From positions 123,892,501 through 123,956,500 of the forward strand of contig CM075669.1 in the NCBI GenBank assembly GCA_037962975.1: a stretch of DNA of 64,000 nucleotides, read 5' to 3'. Made by a program: the position numbers and the translations under genes. The notes below the pieces were generated by a model, which saw only the letters and a program-made list of their open reading frames with translations, ran no database searches and had not been told where the DNA came from. Position 1 is the stretch's first letter. The number at the start of each line of letters is the position of its first letter. This DNA is from Clitoria ternatea. Taxonomy: Eukaryota; Streptophyta; Magnoliopsida; Fabales; Fabaceae. Positions 1 through 8,112 of this stretch are shown here, piece by piece.

Positions 1-190
1 AAAATAAATGACAAATAAAACAAACAATTACAAAAATAAAACAGATACACAGAATATAGAACAAAATACAAAATTACAAAGAAAATAAAAATAAAAATAA
101 CAATAAAAATATTAACAAGTATGATCTAATCGAATTTCAATATTGCCGATATTTGAGGGACAACAGTCCCTGGCAACGGCGCCAAAAACT
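1..190 (-). mobile_element. 5' leader of a minus-strand Ty3/Gypsy element (body lies left of window)
   Basis: This AT-rich sequence lies directly inside LTR G1 when read on the minus strand, so it is the start of the internal region after the primer-binding site. No coding sequence is visible. The rest of the element, including its other LTR, is outside the window. The primer-binding site and the LTR boundary fix the orientation. Confidence 0.75.
167..184 (-). other. primer-binding site, tRNA-Asp type
   Basis: On the minus strand this reads TGGCGCCGTTGCCAGGGA, the primer-binding site typical of plant Athila/Tat Ty3/Gypsy elements and complementary to the 3' end of tRNA-Asp. It sits six bases after the LTR end at 191, the usual spacing. 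It shows that G1 is a 5' LTR and that minus-strand synthesis would start here. Confidence 0.85.
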
Positions 191-1233
191 TGACAGGGCC
201 CGCAAGCGCACGGGTTATGTCGCGTAATATAAAAGATTATCGTTCTCCACAGGGACTGTGTTCAAAGTACCAGCATATTGAAATTTAATTATCCACACAA
301 TTAATTTTTAAGGTTTTTATAAAATAAAGCACAAATTAAAGTTGCACAGAATACGAATAAAAATAAAAATAAAATTTACTTGACACTAAAAAAATCAGAG
401 TTGAGAGTATCTTGGGATTTTGGGGGATTACGACTCTATTTTATGTTTAATGAATTTTAACTTTTCATAAATAAGAATCGAATTAAGTTTTCCAAGGCGA
501 ATTTTCCAAAAGCTAATTAATATGTTCCTCTCGGAATCCTATTAATGTACCTAACCTATGGAAAGCGCTGCTTAATCCTCAGAAAGGCCCATTATCGTTT
601 TATGAAAATCCCTTTTATTTCCTCAAAAGAATTTTGATTACTTTCACGGTTTTACCGAGGTCACATAAAGTATTTCAAAAATCTTAGGTTTAGTTCAAAG
701 CTTTCTGGTAAAAATAAATCTCTCGATTCTATTTATTACCTAAACTTACTAATATACCCGCAAGTACACAGTTTTATCATTTAGGTTCTTGTTAGGAATT
801 ACTAAAAGCATTAAGTATAATTGAACTAAATGGAAAACAGAAATTTATTTAATTCTAAGTCAAAATAACATTAAAATAAAATATTATCATACCCCCTTTA
901 TCCCAAGATAATTAATTTAGCTACTCATGAAAGGATTCAAATTCATACACATGATGGAAAAATAAAACATACAAAACATGGTAAAAAATAAAGACTTACG
1001 GGTTTCTCCAAAAGCTCAGAATAATTTATCACTGTATTTCCTTGTTGCAATATTCCTCCACCAATTACAAATTGGAACACTCAATTTCACAACCCTCACA
1101 ACTCTTACACAAAATAAAAGAAAGAAAAAAAAAATAAAAAGAGAAAGAAACGAAACAGAGAAGAAAACGAAGAAAAGAAAGGAAATGAGAACTGGATTTT
1201 GGATCCTGATGCTTGAATGCTTGGATTGCTTCT

Positions 1234-1242
1234 CCTTTTATA
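1234..1242 (-). promoter_or_regulatory. TATA box of LTR G1
   Basis: The minus strand reads TATAAAAGG. The homologous site in LTR G2 (24363-24371, TATAAAAGC) is conserved. The GAATCGATTC array ends about 140 bp upstream in the sense direction, so the array occupies the promoter-proximal U3. Confidence 0.6.
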
Positions 1243-1382
1243 GGCGAAGGAAGGGAGGAAGCCAGCTAAGAAAACGCGTTGCAAGTTGGAAACTTTCGGT
1301 GCATGTGATTTCCAGCTGTTCCAGTTGTCTTCAATTTGCGTATTTTTGTTGTTTCCAATAATTCGGCGCATGATTTCACTGA

Positions 1383-1640
1383 TGAATCGATTCCTCCAGT
1401 TGATTTTTGCCTTCAAAACAGCGTGTGAATCGATTCCTAAAGGTGGGAATCGATTCCCAGCATGATGAATCGATTCCTGGCCATCATGAATCGATTCCCA
1501 GCCTTCCAAACATCAATGAATCGATTCCTATAAGGGGGGAATCGATTCCCAGCCCTATGAATCGATTCCCAACAGCCTTGAATCGATTCCTGGCCTATGT
1601 TTCACATGGGAATCGATTCCTGTAAGGGTGAATCGATTCC
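1383..1640. repeat. array of 11 GAATCGATTC palindromes
   Basis: Eleven copies of the 10-bp perfect palindrome GAATCGATTC lie at irregular 15-35 bp intervals in the U3 of LTR G1, mostly as TGAATCGATTCC. The sequence between copies is not conserved. Open frames crossing this stretch (repeats of ESIP or NRFL) are by-products of the word. The same word recurs in LTR C at 35093-35340. Confidence 0.95.
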
Positions 1641-1956
1641 TACCCTTTCCTGGAAGTGTTTTCTTGCATTTTTGAGGCATTTTGGACAGTATAGCTCATG
1701 GTTCTTGATTGCTTTCATCCTTTGGCACTTTGATCATCTTTTTGGGTTCTTGAATCCATTTTCCATTTATATTCATTTATTCTTAAAATGGATCATCAAT
1801 AATTCCAAATCTATTAATTTCTGCAAAATAAAAGTACCCGAGTAGAATACAGTGGAAAGAAAGCAAAAATCACAATAAATAAAGGAAATACAGTGCATAA
1901 TGATTAAAATCCTAAGTAAACTAAATCTAATTTATTGTGTTATAAAACACTTATCA

Positions 1957-1961
1957 GGAGA
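1957..1961. other. target-site duplication GGAGA, right copy
   Basis: LTR G1 is inserted in a gag sequence whose uninterrupted homologue is at about 62513-62535. The five bases after the LTR (GGAGA) continue that gag, so they should be the duplicated target. The other copy would lie left of the window. Confidence 0.55.
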
Positions 1962-2954
1962 CAAGATGCTGGACCTTCCAACAGACCTCCTAACAATCAA
2001 TTCAAGCAACAACAAACTGACAATGCAAGGTTGACAAGAATAGAGGAAGCTATTCAACAGTTATTGCAGTTTGTAGAGACAAATGAAGCTGCCCGAAAAG
2101 CATCAGACATACAAATGGGTCAGCTCGCAAAAGAAATAGCTGAATTAAAGAGTTCTGGGTTTTCTGCAAACACTCAAAACCCAAGGGAACAATGTAATGC
2201 TATTTCTATTGATGTTGTAAAAATTGATTGTAAAGAAAAGAGTGAGAAAAAGAAAGAAGAAGAAGAAAAAGAAAGTGAAAAAATAGAAAAAAATGAAAAA
2301 AATGAAAAAGAAAAAAATGTGCAAAGAGATACAGAGCAAGAAACAAACTGTATAACCCCGAAAAAATGTAAAGATCCGGGGAGTTTCACCATTCCTGTAA
2401 CAATCGGAAATATCAACATCAGGAATGCGTTATTAGATTTAGGGGCTAACATCAACTTGATACCTCTAGATTTAATAAAACGCATTGGTGAATATGAGCT
2501 AAAAGAAGCAAAGACAGAATTACAGTTTGCGGATCGCTCTGTCAAAAAACCTGTTGGGATTGTGGAAGATGTGTTAGTAAAGGTTGACAAGTACCACTTC
2601 AAGGTTGACTTTATGGTACTGGATATGAAGGAGGATACTGAGATCCCCCTGATCCTAGGAAGACCTTTCATGAAGACTGCAAAAATCAAAGTGGATGTTG
2701 ATCAAAGTATGGTTGCAGTCAAAGTTTATGAAGAAGAGGTAAGCTTCAGTGCTCATGAACACCTCAGGATAAGTAATGAGGCAAAGGTTTACCTTTTGAC
2801 CGAACCAGGTATATCTCTTCCCAATCAATTAAATTGTTTTAAATTAACTAATGCTTTGAAAGATGAAAAACAGGTAATTAGGCATCGGAGAAAAAGAAGA
2901 AGGAAGAAAAAGACAGGTGATTCCTCAAAGAATATTGGGAAACCACCTGATTAA
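1957..2954 (+). pseudogene. Athila-like gag C-terminus plus retropepsin, 5' cut by LTR G1
   Basis: The frame is open for 332 codons. It has the gag C-terminal NNQFKQ and EAARKASD region, the NPREQCNAI motif, a Lys/Glu-rich spacer, then a retroviral-type aspartic protease with LLDLGANINLIP (active-site Asp) and the flap/C-terminal PLILGRPFMKTA. It is homologous to 62517-63640 but lacks about 85 residues before the protease. After the protease it runs about 80 codons in a basic tail (RHRRKRRRKKK) and stops at 2952. No RT, RNase H or integrase follows. Within 40 bp comes the GGGAGGCAACCCA motif that normally follows integrase in Athila elements, so the pol core is deleted. The upstream part was displaced by G1 and is not in the window. 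Confidence 0.85.
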
Positions 2955-3160
2955 TCAGAGGTAATGTCTGGCTGGAGACATTAAACCTAGCGCTCAATGG
3001 GAGGCAACCCATTCTTTTCTTTTTTTTTGTTTTTAAAGTTATTTTTAACATAAAAAAAAAACAAAAAAAAACAAAATTCTTTTTGAAGTTTAAAACAGGG
3101 GTTTTAAATTTGAAAAGAAAAAGGTTTTAAAATCAAAATTTTGAAAAATTAAAACAGAAG

Positions 3161-3245
3161 CCCACGCGTAGCGCCCCTGTGACGCGTAGCGTGGACTCTG
3201 AATTTTGGTTCTGATGCGTAGCGTCCTAACCACGCGTAGCGTCAG
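3161..3245. repeat. GACGC-GTA-GCGTC word, four copies in the leader
   Basis: Four copies of ACGCGTAGCG, with flanks giving GACGC-GTA-GCGTC or CCACGC-GTA-GCGTGG dyads in various combinations. They lie about 160 bp upstream of the predicted splice donor at 3405. The same word recurs at 3596-3720, 6783-6865 and 7069-7101 within this one element. Confidence 0.9.
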
Positions 3246-3404
3246 AGCCCACGTTCAGTTTTTAAAACTGAACCAGAGAGGCCCATCTTAGGTTTTAAAA
3301 CCTAAGAACTCTTCTCTGCCTCACTTAAGATTTCAAACCTAATTTTCGAAACTCCCTTTTCTCTCTTCCAAACCCCTTCAATCCCATTGCTCAAGGAATC
3401 ACAA

Positions 3405-4031
3405 GTAAGTATTCTAATCCCTTCTCTTTAGTTGTGTTTTTGATTTTTAATTTGTAGAAATAAATGTGGTTAGGATTAGGATTAGAAGACCATTGGGATT
3501 GATTGCTGTTAGGAGTTAGGGATTGAATGGATGTAGTGCAGGTTGAAAAGGGGTTGCTGCTGTGCAACCCCTGTTTTTTCTTTTTTCTGCGCATCCCACG
3601 CGTAGCGTCCCACTGACGCGTAGCGTGAGGATGAACTGTAAGCCCACGCGTAGCGTCCCACTGACGCGTAGCGTGGGCAGAACAGGCTGATGCGTAGCGT
3701 CACACCACGCGTAGCGTCAGCCTCTGTTTTTAAATCTTGTTGTTTGTTTGCTGTTTGCTGTTTTCTTTTGAAATTAATAAATTTTCTTAGTTTATATTTA
3801 TACTTTCTTGCAACTTTGTATGAATTTTGAATAAATTGTATTTTGTTTTGTATATTATTTGAATATATGTATGTTAATTTCTTTAATTATTAAAAATTCA
3901 AAAATATGTCGTTGAATTGCATTTTTATTTGTGAAAAATTTTAGAAAACCCAAAAATATTTTACAAATAATTGTTTGCTTGTGTGTGATTTATTTAGTGT
4001 GTGTTTAATTTTAAATTTTTACTTTTTGCAG
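3405..4031 (+). other. predicted 627-bp GT-AG intron before the transposon-protein ORF
   Basis: The donor reads CACAA|GTAAGT at 3405. The acceptor is a T-rich run ending TTTTTGCAG at 4031, immediately followed by ATGGCACC. Both sites match plant consensus well, and the interior is AT-rich as in plant introns. Splicing would place a short 5' exon directly before the ATG. Athila-type elements are thought to express their 3' ORF from a spliced or subgenomic RNA, so this is plausible but unproven. Confidence 0.6.
3596..3720. repeat. GACGC-GTA-GCGTC word, six copies inside the intron
   Basis: Six copies of the ACGCGTAGCG word, spaced 15-35 bp apart, lie inside the predicted intron. Flanking bases alternate between the GACGC/GCGTC and CCACGC/GCGTGG forms. 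Confidence 0.9.
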
Positions 4032-5339
4032 ATGGCACCTAAGAAATCCATTCCCACAGCCGGTCCCTCTAAAAGACAGAGGAAATCCACAGACACTGAC
4101 ACCACTTCTGAGGATCCGGATTCTCAGAGACAGGAGGTGTTGGGACCAAGGGATCCTACTAGATTTCGCACTGATGCGAAGTGGGCGAGATTTCATCAGA
4201 TCAAGGGCCAGAGACTGATCTGGGAGAGGGTCCTTGATCTGAGTGCAGGAGACTATCCTGAGCTGCAGGATAGAGTACAGCAGAGAAGATGGGGACCTCT
4301 ATTCTCCCTACCTACTGAGGGGGACCCCATCTTAGTGATGGAGTTTTACGCAAATGCTTATAGGACCCGCCAGGACGCACCAAATCTTGGGCAGCAGCGG
4401 ACGAGTTGGGTTAGAGGCCGGCATATCTCTTATGACCGGGACACCATCAGTACCCTACTGGGTAACCCTTGGGAGCCTACTCCCGAGGATGACACTTGTT
4501 TCTGGAAGGAAAACAGAAACAAGATTCTTGCTGAGGGAGAGTTAGGATACTCCCTCGAGGAGGTTGCTCATTTTCTGAGCAAGGATGGAATCTTTTTCAA
4601 CCTGAGTAGGGTTGGAAGGAGTCCATCTAACCTCCTCAAGACCCAGCTTACCCCCATAGCCCAGGCGTGGTCCCATCTCATGCTCCATAATATCACTCCT
4701 GTCACCCATCTTTCTTCCCTTCCAGTGGAGCGTTGTTGCCTCCTTTATTCCATCCTCCAGGGCTACACCATTGATATCGCCGAGCTTATCTCCGAGCAGA
4801 TTCACTTTTATGCCCTTGGGTATAAAGTGAATCGCCCCATACCCTTTCCTCTCATTATATCTGCCTTACTGAGGAGGCAGGGAGTCATTGTACCTTCACC
4901 CGAGTTTACTAGTTCTTCAGGGAGAGTCCCTAAAGTTCTAGTAAACAGAGATTATTTTGTGCAGCAGTGCGAGCTTCCACCACTAGAGCAGGAGGCTCAG
5001 CCCCGACCTCGGAGGAGGAGACCACCAGTGCAGCCTCTATCTGCTGATGCTGTTACACAGGGCTTTGCCTGGATGACACTTGAGCATCAGCATATGATGC
5101 AGATGATGGCTGCCACTCACAGAGCTTATATTCATCTTCACGATGAATTTTATCAGTACAGGTTACAGGGAGAGGGAGCACCTTATGTTACCCCAGCCGA
5201 GTTTGCAGCACATGTAGCTTGGCCTGGAGATTTACCCACCTACCCTGAGACTGGTGGATCTTCTAGTGCACATCATGACTCTGATGGTGATGATGAGGAG
5301 GAGGAGGAGGAGGATGATGATGATCAGATGGAGGATTGA
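4032..5339 (+). CDS. intact 435-aa putative plant transposon protein (3' ORF of an Athila-like element)
   Basis: The start ATG directly follows a strong splice acceptor. An earlier in-frame start inside the T-rich run is unlikely. The N-terminus is MAPKKSIPTAGPSKRQRK, basic and possibly a nuclear-localisation signal. Residues ~35-300 resemble the family annotated as 'putative plant transposon protein' (I believe Pfam PF20167), with GDPILVMEFYANAY, a conserved RGRHISYDRDTI segment and PVERCCLLYSIL. A basic linker RPRRRRPP near residue 340 and an acidic tail of about 20 Asp/Glu follow. The function of this family is unknown. It occupies the env-like position between pol and the 3' LTR. The complete frame contrasts with the deleted pol and with the ruined ORFs elsewhere in the window. 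Confidence 0.75.
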   Translation: MAPKKSIPTAGPSKRQRKSTDTDTTSEDPDSQRQEVLGPRDPTRFRTDAKWARFHQIKGQRLIWERVLDLSAGDYPELQDRVQQRRWGPLFSLPTEGDPILVMEFYANAYRTRQDAPNLGQQRTSWVRGRHISYDRDTISTLLGNPWEPTPEDDTCFWKENRNKILAEGELGYSLEEVAHFLSKDGIFFNLSRVGRSPSNLLKTQLTPIAQAWSHLMLHNITPVTHLSSLPVERCCLLYSILQGYTIDIAELISEQIHFYALGYKVNRPIPFPLIISALLRRQGVIVPSPEFTSSSGRVPKVLVNRDYFVQQCELPPLEQEAQPRPRRRRPPVQPLSADAVTQGFAWMTLEHQHMMQMMAATHRAYIHLHDEFYQYRLQGEGAPYVTPAEFAAHVAWPGDLPTYPETGGSSSAHHDSDGDDEEEEEEDDDDQMED

Positions 5340-6573
5340 GGATGCCATCTTCATTTATTTTGAGTACATTTGATTCTAGTTATATTTGGATTTACATTTA
5401 CATTTATATTTACATTTTATATTATGGCATTTTATCATTGTGTGGTGTGTTTAATTGTTTTTGCTCAATTTTCTTTCGAGAAATAATTCTTCTTTTTAAT
5501 AAATGAATCAGATTTTCGTTAGTAAGTTAGTTTATACACTTAGAGTTTTTACACAATAAAACCAATTTTGTTAAAATCAATTTTTGATTCTTTATAACTT
5601 AGGAATTTTGATAAATTTAATTACAATAAGTTTATTAACCATCAAGCAAATTTCAATAACCCGGTGAGTTGAGAGATCCTTTTTACAAACTTGAGGGTTT
5701 TAATCGACATATTTTCAATTCGAATTGATTTTGCTTTAATCTCTGATGTGTGTTGTTATACAGAGAATTCGGGAAAATGATCAAGGCACATTTATTGGTG
5801 AAACGAAACCTTGGGCCAAACAGCTTACCTTGGTAAAAAGTCTTTTATCCTTTGCAAGCCCATTTGAGCCTAAAATAAAATTCTTTGGTACCCTTATAGC
5901 CTAAATTTGTTTTTACCATTCCCTATACTTGATTGATTAAAAGAGCAGTTGAAATAAATGAAAAATATTTTGAGTGTTCTCACAAAAATGGGGAGTGAAA
6001 ATAAGCAACTTGATTCTTTTCAAAAAGAAAATATGGAAAAGAAAAGTCAAAAATAGTGAAAAGAATCAAGTTGGGGGTATTTATTTTTCATCAATAAAAA
6101 AATAAATGAGAGTTTGGATCAAGAGAAAGCCTAAGGATTGTAAAATGCTCTTTTATGATTTCAGGTTTTTGAATTCCAAGAAAAACCATTGATTCTTGTA
6201 AACCAAGCCTCATTACAACCCGTGAAAAGACCTTGTGATTTTCGAATTAACTCTGTATAAATAACCATTGATTAGATGACAAACAAAGTTAAATTCATTT
6301 GATTTTATGATTGATTGAGTGAAACAGGTTACCAATTGCATACAGATAAACACTTGTGAGGTAAGCCTGAAATTCTGCTTGATTGTTAATAAAATATTGT
6401 AAGTAATTTTATCATTAAACCTTTGTTATATTTGAATCAGTTTTTGATTATTACAAAATAGTTGAAATTGTGTAATTATTTTTTGTGGTAAATTTTCGGA
6501 CTAACTTAAAAATTTGATTTCAAATTTTTATTCTTCTTATTTTTCTCTCTTGCTCGAGGACGAGCAATGTCTC
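5340..6573 (+). other. 3' untranslated region of the Athila-like element
   Basis: This is AT-rich, noncoding sequence. It contains a decoy polypurine-like AAGTTGGGGGTATT at 6068-6081, followed by ordinary sequence instead of an LTR start. The true tract with the same sequence precedes the LTR at 6588. No other structure is evident. Confidence 0.7.
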
Positions 6574-6587
6574 AAGTTGGGGGTATT
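6574..6587 (+). other. polypurine tract
   Basis: AAGTTGGGGGTATT lies immediately before the LTR start TGTTAGTCCTC. It is preceded by CTCGAGGACGAGCAATGTCTC, a context common before the 3' LTR of plant Athila-like elements. It would prime plus-strand DNA synthesis. Confidence 0.8.
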
Positions 6588-6782
6588 TGTTAGTCCTCAA
6601 ATTTTCAATAAAATCTAAAATAAAAATTTCATAAAAATTATAAAAATTAGTTTAATTTGTTAGAAAATTAGGATTTAAATTCAAAAAAATGAATGTTGTT
6701 GGAAATAATCTGCCCTTGATCAATTTTCTCTAGTTTTGCAGTGAAAAAGTTAAGAAATCAAGAGAAAATTACACTGGAGGAG

Positions 6783-6865
6783 CTGACGCGTAGCCTCACC
6801 CCACGCGTAGCATCAAGAGCTATTTTTGATGCTGACGCTACGCATCACAGCCACGCGTAGCGTCA
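6783..6865. repeat. GACGC-GTA-GCGTC word, four copies in U3
   Basis: Four copies lie in the LTR U3, one of them in reverse orientation (ACGCTACGC at 6834-6843). Confidence 0.9.
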
Positions 6866-7068
6866 GTGCTGCGTGGTCTCCACTCCTACTTTTGGCCAAC
6901 CACCCCACTTGGACCCAATAATGGGCACTCCACTCAGCCCAAGGGCCACCCCAATCAGCATAAATGGCCAAAAACTCATGGAAACATGTCCAAGTGGCCA
7001 GGCATGATCAAGATTAATTATTGAAAGTGGCCATTATCAAGTGTTTAATGGAGGCTGAGTCAGGGATC

Positions 7069-7101
7069 TGACGCGTAGCGTCACAGGGACGCGTAGCGTC
7101 A
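7069..7101. repeat. GACGC-GTA-GCGTC word, two copies next to the TATA box
   Basis: Two perfect GACGCGTAGCGTC copies end 18 bp upstream of the TATA box at 7119, a position normal for promoter-proximal regulatory sites. Confidence 0.9.
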
Positions 7102-7118
7102 GAACCCTTGCTCAGCCC

Positions 7119-7126
7119 TATAAATA
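7119..7126 (+). promoter_or_regulatory. TATA box of the Athila-like LTR
   Basis: TATAAATA is embedded in a dyad, GCCCTAT-AA-ATAGGGC (7115-7130). A CA-rich start region with pyrimidine-rich leader follows about 25-50 bp downstream. This is the best-looking core promoter in the window. Confidence 0.75.
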
Positions 7127-8112
7127 GGGCCATCCAACACCATTCATAGCATCCCATTCCATACACTTCTCTTCTCTTCTCTCTTGTGCTCGACTTTGAG
7201 TACTTCTTTTGTGAGTTGTAGTTCTAGAATAGTTTTCTAGATACTTGAGTGTGTTTCGGTGTATTGTGATCGTTGTATCGTGAAGTTTCCATCGTCTTCT
7301 TCGTAATGTCAAACTCTGTAAGTGTTGTTTTTACTTTTACCATGTGTAACTAATCTGTTTATGTTGGAATTGGTGAACTAATCTATTGAGTATAATGTTG
7401 TGAATTCGACCTCTGCATGTTTATGATTCAAGTCCATGTTAGTATTTCAACCTTTTATTAATATGAACGTCAAACGGGAGAATGATTTTCATGTGTATCG
7501 AAACTGGTTTTATTAGTGTAAATGTCAAACGGGAGAATGATTATTTATGCCGTATTGAAACTTGTTTTGACGAAAGTAAAAAGTTGGAATACCCTTGGTA
7601 TCTCAATTCTATAGGGGTTGTTAACCATTGTTGCCATAAGGCCAGGTCTTAATGCAAGTTTTTACTGAGAAAGCTCACGAGGGATCGGACTTTACGGTGA
7701 ATTCTTAGAATTTATATCACGAGGGATCGGTTATAATGATTTTAAGCTGCAATGACATGAAACTTGATGATTAAACATGCATGTTTTGAGTTCCTCATTG
7801 TTATTCTAGATTAGGGATCCAATTTCCAACATAATTTGTTTATCTGTGTTTAACTCAAGTATCTTACCTATTCTAGGTTACAACTCAACTTTTTAGATAG
7901 ATTTTATTTTATTTTTATCCTATGAATCACTCAACCATGCTATCTTGTGAATATTGTATAAACTGTACATAAATCATTCTTTTGTTCATAATTTCCTTCA
8001 TATTTACCATAGTAAGTAGAAGATTACTGTTGTTATTGGACTTTCAATCCCAGTGGAACGATATCTAAATTTCGAAAACTACAAACGATTGGTGCGCTTG
8101 CCAATTCACAAA

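Larger units (their letters stand above)
191..1956 (-). repeat. 5' LTR (G1) of an Athila/Tat-like element
   Basis: On the plus strand it begins TGACAGGGCCCG and ends CACTTATCA, so it has TG...CA ends. It is 1766 bp long. The same ends and flanking sequence recur in solo LTR G2 at 23276-26439. In the minus (sense) direction it has U3, a hypervariable array, a TATA box, then R/U5 and the tRNA-Asp primer site. It interrupts the gag of another element whose sequence resumes at 1957. G1 and G2 align well on both sides but differ completely between about 1365 and 1835. Confidence 0.9.
6588..8107 (+). repeat. 3' LTR of the Athila-like element (3' edge truncated)
   Basis: It starts TGTTAGTCCTC straight after the polypurine tract. 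The half from 7435 onward is homologous to 60524-61200, the 5' LTR remnant of the second Athila-like element, including two GTCAAACGGGAGAATGATT copies and two CACGAGGRATCGG copies. Homology stops at about 8107, where that copy continues to its LTR end and primer site but this one runs into Ogre-like gag. The 3' edge is therefore lost or very divergent. Positions 7135-7330 hold the likely transcription start and R region. Confidence 0.8.

Noticed and set aside
1105..1845. Frames encoding ESIP/NRFL-type repeats
   Set aside because: Translation of the GAATCGATTC word and its surroundings inside an LTR.
6068..6081. AAGTTGGGGGTATT as the true polypurine tract
   Set aside because: It is followed by ordinary sequence, not an LTR start. 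The copy at 6574-6587 precedes TGTTAG.
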